Shown piece after piece: positions 7,553 to 16,900 of a DNA stretch of 64,000 bases. A program made the position numbers and the translations under genes. The notes under the pieces are model-generated. The model was not told the origin of the DNA. It did not search any database and worked only from the letters and a program-made list of their open reading frames with translations. Position 1 is the first letter of the stretch; the number at the start of each line of letters is the position of its first letter. The stretch comes from Verrucomicrobiota bacterium (lineage in GTDB: Bacteria; Verrucomicrobiota; Verrucomicrobiia; CAIQCK01): NCBI GenBank assembly GCA_016222825.1, contig JACRQF010000019.1, positions 186,001 through 250,000 of the forward strand, in the 5' to 3' direction.

Positions 7553-9841
7553 TTGCGCTTAGCCCACCTGTGGCTCTTTCTCTTCTCCCTCTCTGTCTCC
7601 GCCCAATCGCTCGTCCTCGATGAAGCGACGAAGGCGCAGAACTGGACAGGCGCCGGCCGAACGCGCGTCGGCGGCACGGCGTTCGTCGCCGTCGGCAGCC
7701 AATCCGCCATCGCATTGCGGATGATCCTGCCTCTGAGCGGCGACGGGCCGCGATGGGCGACACTCGCGTTGGCGCGCACCAACTGGAGCGGCTACACCAC
7801 GCTGCGCATCCGCGCGCTCGCCGAGGGGGCGTTCGAGCCGCCGCTGGATCTCGCAATCACCGACCAGGCGGGCCGGCGCTTCGTCGCCCCGCAGCCGCTC
7901 GCGCTCGGAGCGCCGGGCTGGAACGAATTTGATGTGGATCTCTCCAAAACCGGCGCGCTCGATCTCTCGCGGCTCCGGTCGCTGGCCATCGGCCTCGACC
8001 GGCCCCGTGGCATGGACGCTGGCGATTCCCGCCAGGCGCGATTCCACCTCGCCGACATCCGGCTCCTGACGAAAACGCCGCCCGCCGAAACCGCAGAGCA
8101 TCCCGGCCCGCAGCCGGTGCCGGAGCTTCGCGTCAGCCTCGGCCAGATTTTCCCGCAAAACCTGATTGTCGAGAAGTTCCGCATTGCCGCCGGCGCCAAC
8201 CTGCTCGCGCGGCTTGTGCTGTTGCTGACCGACGACGTGTTGTTCGATCCGTTGGCCCGCACGAATTTCGTGCGCGGCATCGAAGCGCAGGCGGCGGCGC
8301 TCAAGAGCCAGACGAACCTCGTCGGCATTTCCTTTTCTGTTTCCGTTCCGCCGATCACCGCCGGCTCGCCACTCAAGCTTCAGTCATTTCGAGGTTGGCT
8401 GACGAACGCTTACGCCACCGTCGGTGACCTGAACGGCCGGTGGGACACGAAACTGAAACGGCTCGACGACGTGGCCTGGCCGGACGCCGCGCAAACCGCC
8501 GCATGGCGAGACGCCGTCACGTTCTGGCAGGAGTCGGTGACGCGAACGTTGCGCGAGACGATGCTGGCAGCCCGGCGCGGCTCGCCGCGCGCTTATCTGT
8601 TGATGCGGCTGGAGCGGCTGTCCGGCGAGGCATGGCGCGAGCGACCGCTTGATTACTATGCCATCCAGCGCACGGTCGGCTGCTCGCACTACTCGCTGGC
8701 CGACGGCGGCGGCGACTCGCGCGAGTTCGTCAGTGGTGGCGAGACGCGGGCGCTGGTCTCGGCGCTCGCGACGCAAATCAACCGCCGGCTCTGGGCGGAT
8801 TCGTTCGACTGGAGCGCGCCGGAAGGTCGCTGGCTGCGCGGGCCGGCCGCGAAATGGCTCGACGCCGTCGCCTCACGGAATCTCTGGCTGCAACTGGCCG
8901 CCGGCAAGGACGGCGTCAGCGTGCCGGAAACGGTGCCGGCGCTGGATGAGATCGCGCGGCAGATCAAGCCATTGTGGCCGGTGTTCGTGGCGACAAGGCC
9001 CGTCAGCCCGAAACTCGGCGTCGTTTGCTCGGCTTCATCGCGGTTAATGAACCCGGCGGTAGAGCGGGAAGAGAGCCGGTTCTTCGAAACCTTCTGGGCC
9101 GGTGGCTGGCAGGCGGCGGTGGTTTATGAGGAGATGTTCCGCGATTATCCGAAAGCGCTCGGCGACTACAACGTGCTGGCGCTCGGCGGCACGACGCATC
9201 TGCCCGGCTGGTTGCAGGACGCACTGCTCGCGTGGGTGGAGAACGGCGGCACGCTGCTCTGTTCCGGCCCGCCGGGCTTGTTCGATCCGTGGGGCCGGCG
9301 GCTGGCGCGACTGATGTGGGAAACGTTCGGCGTGGATGAGGCGCGCTTCGAGAACCCAGCAACGTCGTGGCGCTGGCGGATGGACACGGCGCGGGTGAAG
9401 ACGAGTTGCGTCATCATGGCCTCCGACGACGCGGGCGCGCCACTGGCGATCCGGGCGCCACACGGCCGGGGTGAGATCGTCGTATCGCTCGCGCCGTTCG
9501 GCGAGGTGAAGCAGCTCCGCGACTACTGGCAGTGGAAACTCCACGACCGCGTGAAGCGCGACATTGAATCACCGGAGCGCAATCTCCATCTCGACTGGCG
9601 GCCGACGGAGAATCCCCGGACATTTTTCTCCGTCGCGATCAACCTCTCGCCCTACGTGCCGTTGAAGACCTTCATCATCGCCAACGACCGTTTCAGCCGC
9701 GTGCTGAACCTCAGCGCCGACGGCGGCGCAAGCCCGCTGCCGCGCGAGACGACGGAGCTTTCGACGACGTTCCCGCTGGAGTTGCCGCCCGGCGGCGGCG
9801 CCGTGTTGATGCTGGAGAAATCTTCCGCGCGCCAACGGTGA
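7553..9841 (+). CDS. secreted GH42-like (beta-galactosidase-like) protein
   Basis: No enzymatic proof is visible, but the middle part reads FRGWLTNAYATVGDLNGRWD, the arrangement seen in GH42 barrels and nearly the same as FRAWLKKKYGDIAVLNRRWG in the protein at 45511-48519. An N-terminal jelly-roll-like domain comes first. After the barrel, a Rossmann-like segment (VLALGGTTHLPGWL, WVENGGTLLCSGPPG) matches the trimerisation domain of GH42 enzymes. I start at the TTG at 7553 (RLAHLWLFLFSLSVSAQS signal peptide); earlier starts at 7406 or 7418 would add a basic stretch encoded by the inverted repeat. The last 33 codons are echoed at 13857-13958. Confidence 0.6.
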   Translation: MRLAHLWLFLFSLSVSAQSLVLDEATKAQNWTGAGRTRVGGTAFVAVGSQSAIALRMILPLSGDGPRWATLALARTNWSGYTTLRIRALAEGAFEPPLDLAITDQAGRRFVAPQPLALGAPGWNEFDVDLSKTGALDLSRLRSLAIGLDRPRGMDAGDSRQARFHLADIRLLTKTPPAETAEHPGPQPVPELRVSLGQIFPQNLIVEKFRIAAGANLLARLVLLLTDDVLFDPLARTNFVRGIEAQAAALKSQTNLVGISFSVSVPPITAGSPLKLQSFRGWLTNAYATVGDLNGRWDTKLKRLDDVAWPDAAQTAAWRDAVTFWQESVTRTLRETMLAARRGSPRAYLLMRLERLSGEAWRERPLDYYAIQRTVGCSHYSLADGGGDSREFVSGGETRALVSALATQINRRLWADSFDWSAPEGRWLRGPAAKWLDAVASRNLWLQLAAGKDGVSVPETVPALDEIARQIKPLWPVFVATRPVSPKLGVVCSASSRLMNPAVEREESRFFETFWAGGWQAAVVYEEMFRDYPKALGDYNVLALGGTTHLPGWLQDALLAWVENGGTLLCSGPPGLFDPWGRRLARLMWETFGVDEARFENPATSWRWRMDTARVKTSCVIMASDDAGAPLAIRAPHGRGEIVVSLAPFGEVKQLRDYWQWKLHDRVKRDIESPERNLHLDWRPTENPRTFFSVAINLSPYVPLKTFIIANDRFSRVLNLSADGGASPLPRETTELSTTFPLELPPGGGAVLMLEKSSARQR

Positions 9842-9866
9842 ACGATGGCCGTTTCTGTTTCCGCCC

Positions 9867-12800
9867 TCAAGGCGCGAGGAACGCCGTGTAGAAGTAATCG
9901 TTGAACTTCCACTCATTGCTGATACACGACCACACCCGCACATACACCGGCCCGCCGTCCACGGGCAGCGTCAGCGTCTGCGTCCGGTTCGTCCCCAGCG
10001 CCGCCGCGTAGAGATCATGGCTTCCCGGCGTGCTGCCAGCCCACATCGCATACTGGCTCACGCCCGTGCCCGCGCTCCAACTGAACGTCGTCGAGGCTCC
10101 GCTCAATGTCGCCCCGTTCACCGGGCTGGTCATCTGCGCTTTCACGGCCGCGCCACTCGTCGCATACGTGTAGTCATTGAACTCCCACGTGCCGCTGAAG
10201 AACGACCACAGCCTCACGCAGATCGGCCCGCCATCCAGCGGCAAGGTCAACTGATGCGTCCGGTTCGTCCCCACCAGCAGCGCGGTAAGGCCATAGCTGC
10301 CCGACGTGCTGCCCACCCACAATGCATACTGGCTCACCCCTGTCCCGGCGCTCCAAATGAGCGTCACCGGGTTTGAAATAAACGTCGCCCCATTGGTCGG
10401 GCTGAGCATCTCCGCCCGCGACAGCGGCGCAGTATAAGCCGTGAACACGTAGTTGTTCTGCTTCCACGTCCCGTTGATCAGCGACCACAGCCTCACGTAA
10501 ATCTGCCGCCCATCCGAGGGCAGCGTCAGCGATTGCGACAGATTCGTGCCCGTCGCCAACGCCGCGAGGTCATGGCCGCCCGCCGAGCTGCCCACCCAGA
10601 GCGCGTATTGGCTCACGCCGGCTCCCGCATCCCACGTGAAGTTCGCGCTCGCGGAACCCAGCGTCGCCCCGTTGGCCAAGCCCGTGAACCGTGCCTTCAC
10701 CGCCGTCAGCGCCCGGTAGCTGTAATCGTTGTAGTCCCAGCCTCCGTTGAGGAACGACCAGAGCCGCACATAGATCTGCCGCCCGTCCGACGGCAACGTC
10801 AGCGTCCGTGACAAGCCCGGCTCCACGGCCGCATACAGGTCGTAGCTGTTGGAGGCGCTGCCCACCCACAACGCATATTGGCTCACGCCGGCCCCGGCAT
10901 TCCACGCGAGCGTCACCGACGCGCTGCTGTTGGTCGAGCCGTTGGCCGGGCTGGTCATCACCGCCTTGGCGGGCGTCGGCGCCGTGTAGCCGTATTCGTT
11001 GTATTGCCACTCGCCGTTGATGAACGACCACAACCGCACATAAATCTGCCCGCCCGTGGCCGGCACGGTGACCCGCTGTGACAGGTTGGTGCCGACGACG
11101 GCGGCATAGAGATCATAGCTGTTCGAGGCGCTGCCCACCCACATCGCATACTGGCTCGCGCCCACTCCAGCATCCCATGTGAATGTTACCGAGCTGCTGC
11201 TGTTGGTGGTCCCGTTGGCGGGACTCAGCATAGCGGCTTTCACCACCACGGGCGCCATATAGTTGTAGTCGTAGTAATACCACGCGCCCTGGATGAATGA
11301 TAACAACCTCATATAGAGCGCCTGGCCGTTCGCCGGCACCGTCACTGTCTGCGACAGATTCGTGCCCGCGTTCAAAACAGCCAAGTCGTTGGTTGCCGCC
11401 GTGCTCCCCAGCCACAACGCATACTGGTCCACTCCTGTCCCGCTGCTCCAGTTGAACATCACTGAGGTTGCGTTGAGCGTGGCTCCGTTGGCGGGACTCA
11501 GCATCTGCGCCCGCCCTGACGCGGGTGTTATGTAGGTTGCATTGGTGGTCGTGAGTTGCAGGCTGTTGATGGTCACCGTCAAGTTCGTCGGCGCAATCCA
11601 ATCACTGACGGCGCTGAAACCCACCGTGTGAGTGCCCGGCGCCAGATTCGTCACCGTGACGCCGCTGTTCTGCCATGCGCTGCCGTCCACGCGCCATTGC
11701 GCTCCGACGCTCACCGCCCCCGCCGGTCCCAGCGTCACCTGCAAAGAACCGTCTTGCAGCGTGGTGAAACCAACCGCTTGCACCGGCAAGTCGCGTTCTC
11801 CTGTTGTTCCATCGCCTATTGCGCCAAAGGTGTTGTATCCCCATCCCCAAACCGTCCCGTCCGTTTTCAAAGCCGCGTTGTGCTCCCATCCGGCCGCAAT
11901 CGTCCTCACGCCGTTAAGCCCGCTCACCGGCACGGGCGTCGAACGATTGACCGTGGTGCCGTCGCCCAACTGCCCGCTCGAGTTCAATCCCCACCCCCAA
12001 ACCGTCCCGTCCGCTTTCAATCCCAAGGTGTGGCGCGATCCCGCCGTGATGGCTGTCACGCCGCTGAGTCCGCTGACCTGCACCGGTGTCGCGCGATTGA
12101 CAGTCGTTCCGTCGCCCAGTTCCCCGTCGCCGTTATTGCCCCATCCCCAAACCGTCCCGTCGGACTTCAGCGCCACGCTATGTTCCGTCGTTGTCCCGTC
12201 GCCCAGTTGACCGCCAAAGTTCGATCCCCACGCCCAGACCGTCCCGTCCGATTTCAGCGCCACGCTGTGATACGTTCCCGCGGCAAGGGCGATCACTCCG
12301 CTGAGTCCGCTCACTTGCACCGCCGTGGCGCGATTGACAATCGTTCCGTCGCCCAGTTCCCCGTCGCCATTGTATCCCCACGCCCAGACCGTCCCATCCG
12401 ATCTCAACGCCGCGCTATGATACATTCCCGCGGCAAGGGCAACCACTCCGCTGAGTCCGCTCACCTGCACCGCCGTGCTGGCGCTATTGGTTGTTCCATT
12501 GCCCAACTGGCCGTAGGCGTTGTATCCCCACGCCCAAACCGTGCCGTCCGATCTCAAGGCCAACGTATGGTCGTATCCAGCGGCGAGAGCCGTGACTCCG
12601 CCGAGTCCGCTCACTTGCACCGCCGTGGTGGCGGTATTGGTGCCTCCATTGCCCAACTGGCCGTAAAGATTCCGTCCCCAAGCCCAGACCGTTCCATTCC
12701 ACTTCAACGCCAGTGTGTGCTGATAACCCGCAGCCAACCCCAAGCCCGCGTTGGCCATGTAGTTTGCATTCGCAACCGTGGTCTGGCCGCTGGTGATGGC

Positions 12801-13505
12801 CACCGTCAGGTTCGTCGGCGCGATCCAGTTGGTCACTGAACTGAAACCCACCGTATGGCTGCCGGCCGCCAAATCCGTGGCGGTCGCCCCGCTATTCCGC
12901 CAAGCGCCGCCGTCCACTCGCCATTGCGCGCCCGCGCTTACAACACCCGCCGGAGCAAGGGTCACCTGCAACGAACCGGTCAGTTGTCCGCCCGTCCAGA
13001 GGGCGGTCGGACGGTCGCCATACGTCGCGCCCCAGCCCGTGGTTCCCGCCAGATAATAGATGGTCGCGTTGACGTCATTGTAGAACACATCTCCACTCAG
13101 GATGGGAGCGTTCCCTTGGAAATACACTCCGGCCAGGTTGGTGCAGGCCCCAAACGCCAGATTGCCAATGCTGGTGACGCCGTTGGAGATCGCGACGCTG
13201 CTCAGACTGCCACAGTTGAAGAACGCCCCATCCCCGATGGTGGTGACGCTGTTCGGGATCGTAGCCGTGCTCACAATGGTGGAGTTAAAGAACGCCCAAG
13301 CCCCAATGCTGGTGACGGGCAGGCTGTTGATCGTGCTGGGGATGGTCAAGACGGCGTTGGTGCCGGTGTAGCCGGTGATGGTGGCGGCAACGGCATTCGT
13401 CGAGTAGGTGAAATCCCCAAGCTGATCCGCTGATGCCGACAGCGGCGTTGACAGCAGGAGAAAGCCCGACAGGGCGAGCAGAGTTCGACTTGTAAGACCA
13501 TTCAT
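9867..13505 (-). CDS. secreted RCC1 propeller and tandem-repeat protein
   Basis: The start at 13505 has an AAAGGTGG ribosome-binding site and a signal peptide ending STPLSASADQ. Parts in order: BspA-type leucine-rich region (about 25-175, ending with CTNLAGVYFQGN), a PEGA-like module (GAQWRVDGGAWRNSG), seven RCC1 repeats (about 252-580, core HTLALKxxGTVWAWG), a second PEGA-like module, then six repeats of about 90 residues to the end. Seven RCC1 units would close one seven-bladed propeller. The fourth unit lacks about 17 residues before the fifth starts. It is probably a surface adhesion or binding protein; no catalytic domain is seen. Cys residues are rare. Confidence 0.85.
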   Translation of the reverse strand: MNGLTSRTLLALSGFLLLSTPLSASADQLGDFTYSTNAVAATITGYTGTNAVLTIPSTINSLPVTSIGAWAFFNSTIVSTATIPNSVTTIGDGAFFNCGSLSSVAISNGVTSIGNLAFGACTNLAGVYFQGNAPILSGDVFYNDVNATIYYLAGTTGWGATYGDRPTALWTGGQLTGSLQVTLAPAGVVSAGAQWRVDGGAWRNSGATATDLAAGSHTVGFSSVTNWIAPTNLTVAITSGQTTVANANYMANAGLGLAAGYQHTLALKWNGTVWAWGRNLYGQLGNGGTNTATTAVQVSGLGGVTALAAGYDHTLALRSDGTVWAWGYNAYGQLGNGTTNSASTAVQVSGLSGVVALAAGMYHSAALRSDGTVWAWGYNGDGELGDGTIVNRATAVQVSGLSGVIALAAGTYHSVALKSDGTVWAWGSNFGGQLGDGTTTEHSVALKSDGTVWGWGNNGDGELGDGTTVNRATPVQVSGLSGVTAITAGSRHTLGLKADGTVWGWGLNSSGQLGDGTTVNRSTPVPVSGLNGVRTIAAGWEHNAALKTDGTVWGWGYNTFGAIGDGTTGERDLPVQAVGFTTLQDGSLQVTLGPAGAVSVGAQWRVDGSAWQNSGVTVTNLAPGTHTVGFSAVSDWIAPTNLTVTINSLQLTTTNATYITPASGRAQMLSPANGATLNATSVMFNWSSGTGVDQYALWLGSTAATNDLAVLNAGTNLSQTVTVPANGQALYMRLLSFIQGAWYYYDYNYMAPVVVKAAMLSPANGTTNSSSSVTFTWDAGVGASQYAMWVGSASNSYDLYAAVVGTNLSQRVTVPATGGQIYVRLWSFINGEWQYNEYGYTAPTPAKAVMTSPANGSTNSSASVTLAWNAGAGVSQYALWVGSASNSYDLYAAVEPGLSRTLTLPSDGRQIYVRLWSFLNGGWDYNDYSYRALTAVKARFTGLANGATLGSASANFTWDAGAGVSQYALWVGSSAGGHDLAALATGTNLSQSLTLPSDGRQIYVRLWSLINGTWKQNNYVFTAYTAPLSRAEMLSPTNGATFISNPVTLIWSAGTGVSQYALWVGSTSGSYGLTALLVGTNRTHQLTLPLDGGPICVRLWSFFSGTWEFNDYTYATSGAAVKAQMTSPVNGATLSGASTTFSWSAGTGVSQYAMWAGSTPGSHDLYAAALGTNRTQTLTLPVDGGPVYVRVWSCISNEWKFNDYFYTAFLAP
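9870..11516 (-). repeat. six tandem coding repeats of about 270 bp
   Basis: These encode the C-terminal third of the RCC1 protein. Each unit starts with xMLSPANGxT, continues GxGVSQYALWVGS, and ends with a strand YVRLWSFINGxW followed by an N-D/E-Y motif. Neighbouring units share long identical stretches at DNA level (for example the segment coding YALWVGSASNSYDLYAA in units 2 and 3). This suggests recent expansion or gene conversion. The fold is probably an immunoglobulin/fibronectin-like beta sandwich. Confidence 0.85.
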
Positions 13506-13762
13506 GTTCCACCTTTCTTTGCGCCGCATGACTGTCTCCGAACTTATGGCTGGAATTGCAGATGTTTTCATGGCGGACACAAGGTTGTTAGTGAGGTAAG
13601 AGGCAGGGGGACAGCGGGACGCTTCGCCCTGTCGGCGCGAATGCGGATGCGAAGATACTGCCCTTCGGTCAACGCTGGTCCCCCAACGTCTTTCAACAAC
13701 CCGCAATGCTTTTCCGGTTTCCACCGAACACAACCTCCACTGCCGCCGCTTCAACGGCGCGG

Positions 13763-13791
13763 ATTCTCTCGCGGAACCGGGATGCTGTCAA
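13763..13791 (-). promoter_or_regulatory. candidate sigma-70 promoter of the RCC1 gene
   Basis: On the minus strand, TTGACA (13786-13791) is a perfect -35 box. After 17 bases comes GAGAAT (13763-13768), a 4/6 match to the -10 box. The predicted leader of about 250 bases runs to the ATG at 13505; I see no other gene or structure in it. Confidence 0.4.
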
Positions 13792-13792
13792 T

Positions 13793-13832
13793 ATCAGGAA
13801 ATACCTGATTCGAACATCAGGAGTTTCCTGAT
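13793..13832. promoter_or_regulatory. twin 17-bp operator-like dyads
   Basis: Two palindromes, ATCAGG-N5-CCTGAT (13793-13809) and ATCAGGA-N3-TCCTGAT (13816-13832), are centred 23 bases apart, roughly two helical turns. They stand immediately upstream of the candidate -35 box of the RCC1 gene. The identical half-sites and helical phasing suggest binding of a dimeric regulator as two dimers. The regulator is unknown. Confidence 0.55.
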
Positions 13833-13856
13833 GCCCTCACATCCCGGAAGGCGGCG

Positions 13857-13958
13857 CCGCGAGAGACGACGGAGCTTTTGACAGCATTCCCGGTGGAGTT
13901 GCCGCCTGGTGGCGGAGCGGTGTTGATGTTGGAGAAATCGTCCGCGCGTCAGCGGTAA
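13857..13958 (+). pseudogene. 3' remnant of a GH42-like paralogue
   Basis: Thirty-three codons plus a stop read PRETTEL-LTAFPVELPPGG-GAVLMLEKSSARQR. That is nearly the same as the C-terminus of the protein encoded at 7553-9841. Most base differences are at third codon positions, so this is the tail of a gene that once evolved as coding sequence rather than a recent DNA copy. Nothing upstream of 13857 continues the homology. It overlaps the end of the 1903-residue gene by ten bases. Confidence 0.7.
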
Positions 13959-16900
13959 ACCACCCGCCGCAGCCAGCCGGCATCGAAGCCGAAGGCGTTG
14001 GCGCGGTTCTTCGCGTAGGTCCAGGTCAGGCGATGACTGCCTGCAAGAATGGTGAATCTCAGCGCCTGCCAGTCCGCCTCGCCGGAAATGCGGCCGGGCT
14101 GCTCCACGCCATCCACCGAGAAGGTCAGGAAGTCGCTGTTTGGCTCCGACGACACCTTCCATTCAAAGCCCAGCGTGCCCGGCCCCCTCACCGTTGTCTC
14201 CACCCACGAGACGTTCAGGTCGCCGATGCTGCCGCTCCAGGCCGCCCCAGAGCCGTCCGGCGCAATCGTGGGCGACCACGCCTCGTCACCGTTGGTGCTC
14301 CACGCCAGCGCGGGCGCGCCCAACGCTTCGCCGATCGTGGCGGCGGGCAAGGCAAGGGTCGGAGTGGTGGAGAACTGGAGTGTTGGGGTGCTGAGATTGA
14401 AGCTACCGAGCGAAACCGTGTGGGAGAGCATGTTCTTGCCCACCTGCATGTCGCCGATGGTGATGGTGCCGGTGAGGTTGACGTCGCAGAGGAAGTTGGT
14501 GGCCGTGAGCGTCCGGCTCAGGTTGTTCTTGGCGGCGTGCATGTCACCGATGGAGACCGTGCCGCTTTGGTTGATGTCGCCGTAGAGCGCGCGGACGCGG
14601 ACGGCGTTGGTGCCGGCGAGCGCATTGCCGGCGGGGTCGGTGAGGCCGTCGAGGACGACGGTGACGCGCGACTGGTCCACCACGTTGGTCAGGTTCAACG
14701 TCAGGTTGCTGCTGAGAATGCTGGCGCTGACGTAGGTGGCGTTGGTGAGGGTGAACTCGTTGGCGCTGAGCAGGCCGTCGGTCGCGGCGATGGCTTTGTT
14801 GAACGCGAACAACACCTGTGTCGGCCCATAGCGGCGCGGCTCGACCGTGGGGTTCAGCGCCGGATTGAGGTTCAGCGCCAGGTCGAACGCGCCGACCGCG
14901 CCGTGGACTTTGCGCGAGACGGCGGACAGCAACGCTGGCGCGGCGCTGTCTATCGTGACGGCGAGGGCGGGCGAGGCGGCGGAGGCGAGTTTGCCGGAAG
15001 CGGTCTGCGCGGCGGTGATGGAATGAACACCGCTGGCCAGCGTCGTCGCGCCATCGGTGGTCACGTCGGTTTCCGCGCCGCTGGCGGTGGCGGAACCGAC
15101 GGCGGTCGAGCCGGCGTAGAGCGTGACGGTCGCGCCGGTGATGGCGCCGGAGACGCGGAACGTGAGCGCCCTCGCAGGCACGCTGTTGTCGAGGCTGGTG
15201 AGACGGTCGCTGTTGGAAGCGCCGGTGTCGCTGGCGGCGAGCAAGGCCACGCCCGTCGGCGCGGCGGTGATGACGCTGGAGATGGTGAGCGTGGCGGCGG
15301 ACGGGCTGCCGAGCGGCGCGCCGGTGGCGTTGTTGAGTGCGAGGTTGATTGTTTCGTCGGCCTCGTAAGTGCCGCCGTTCAAGATCGGCACGGTGAAGCT
15401 CTTGGCGCTGCCGTCGCCGTCGGCCCAGGTGAGCGTGCCGCTGGTGGCGGTGTAGTCAGTGCCGGCAATGGCGGTGCCATCGCTGGTGGCGTAGTCCACG
15501 CTGGCCGCGCCGGTGACGCCGCTGGTGCGCGTGACGTAGATGGTGGCGCTGCCGCTGTCTTCGTTGATGCCGTAGCCCGACGCGCTGAACTGCACCGTGC
15601 CGGCGGCGTTCGGCGGCGTGACGGCGGCGTAGGTGTCGCCGAAACGTATCTCGTCGAGGGCCATGTTGTTCAGGGAGGTCTGGCCGGAGAACGCCAGCGC
15701 GCGGAAAAAGACATCGCTCGCGCCGGTGGTGGTCCAAGTCGTGCTGGGCGTGGCGGGCGCGTCGCCGCCGAGTGAGGCGGGGTTCACGAAAAGGTCGAGG
15801 GTGTCGGTCGCGCCGAAACGCATCCGCACGACGAGCAACGCGGTCTGGCCGGCGACGATGGGGACGTTGGAGCGGATGACGTCAATGCTGCTGTCGGCGG
15901 CGTTGCGCACGGCGAGCGACCAGTAGCGCGTGCCGCTGTTGTTGGACATCGCGCCGTAGTAGCCGACGCCGAGCCGGCTGTTGCCGATGGCGTTGTAAGC
16001 GGCTGTGCCGTTGTGGAGAATGACGGCAACCATGTTGTCATCAGCGATGTTCTTGCGCATGAGCACGCTCATCCACAACTCGGTGCCGCTGAGGCCGACG
16101 ACGTTGGTGCCGTTCTTGTTGAACGCCCACGACGAGAACGCGCTCGTGTCGAGGAAGCGCCCAGCGGTGGCGTAGTTGGTGCCGCCGCCTCCGGCGTAGT
16201 TGCCGCTCGTGCGCAGCGTCGAAAATGCTAGGGCGTTGGTTGCGATGACTTTGAAACCGTCGGTGTAGTTGGTGCCGCCGTTGAAGCCCTGCACGACCCA
16301 CGCGCCGGTCCAGTTGGTGCCGGTGGCGACGCCGTTGAGGAACGGCGGCACGGGAGTGGCGTTGGTGGCGACGTTAAAGTCGTCGTAGGCGAGAAGCTGG
16401 TTCATCGGCGGGGGAACTGAATAGCTGACGCCGCTGTCGGTGGCGCTGGAGGCGAGGCTGGCCTGACCGCTAGCGACGCCCGTGGCCGCGCCCGCGGCTA
16501 GCCGGATGGTGACGCTGCCGCTGTTGGTCATGCCGGTGACGAGGACGGTGAACGTCATGCCGGCGGTCGTGCCCGTGTCGGTGATGGTGGCGAGGTTCGC
16601 GCCTGCGGTGCCGCCGATGATGATGTCGCCCGCGGTGAATCCGTTGACCGGTTCGCTGAAGTTGATGGTGAACTGCGCGGCGGGCGTGGTGGTGGAACCG
16701 GTCTGCCCGGGCGCGCGGCTGATGGTGGCGGTGGGCGCGGCGGGCGTGCTGATGGTCGTCACGCCGGAGAAGTTGAAGAGGTAAGCGGAACCGGGCGGCA
16801 TCGAGAAGGTGTAGTTCTGCGAGAAGTTCGTTACAGCCTGTTCGGTGACGGCGATGTTGTAGTTGGAGCTGTTGCCGATGCGCGGGTCGCCGGTGAGCGC

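Noticed and set aside
9870-12750. Regular repeats that could suggest a CRISPR array
   Set aside because: The periods (about 150 and 270 bases) translate in frame into RCC1 units and 90-residue domains; there are no short identical repeats with unique spacers.
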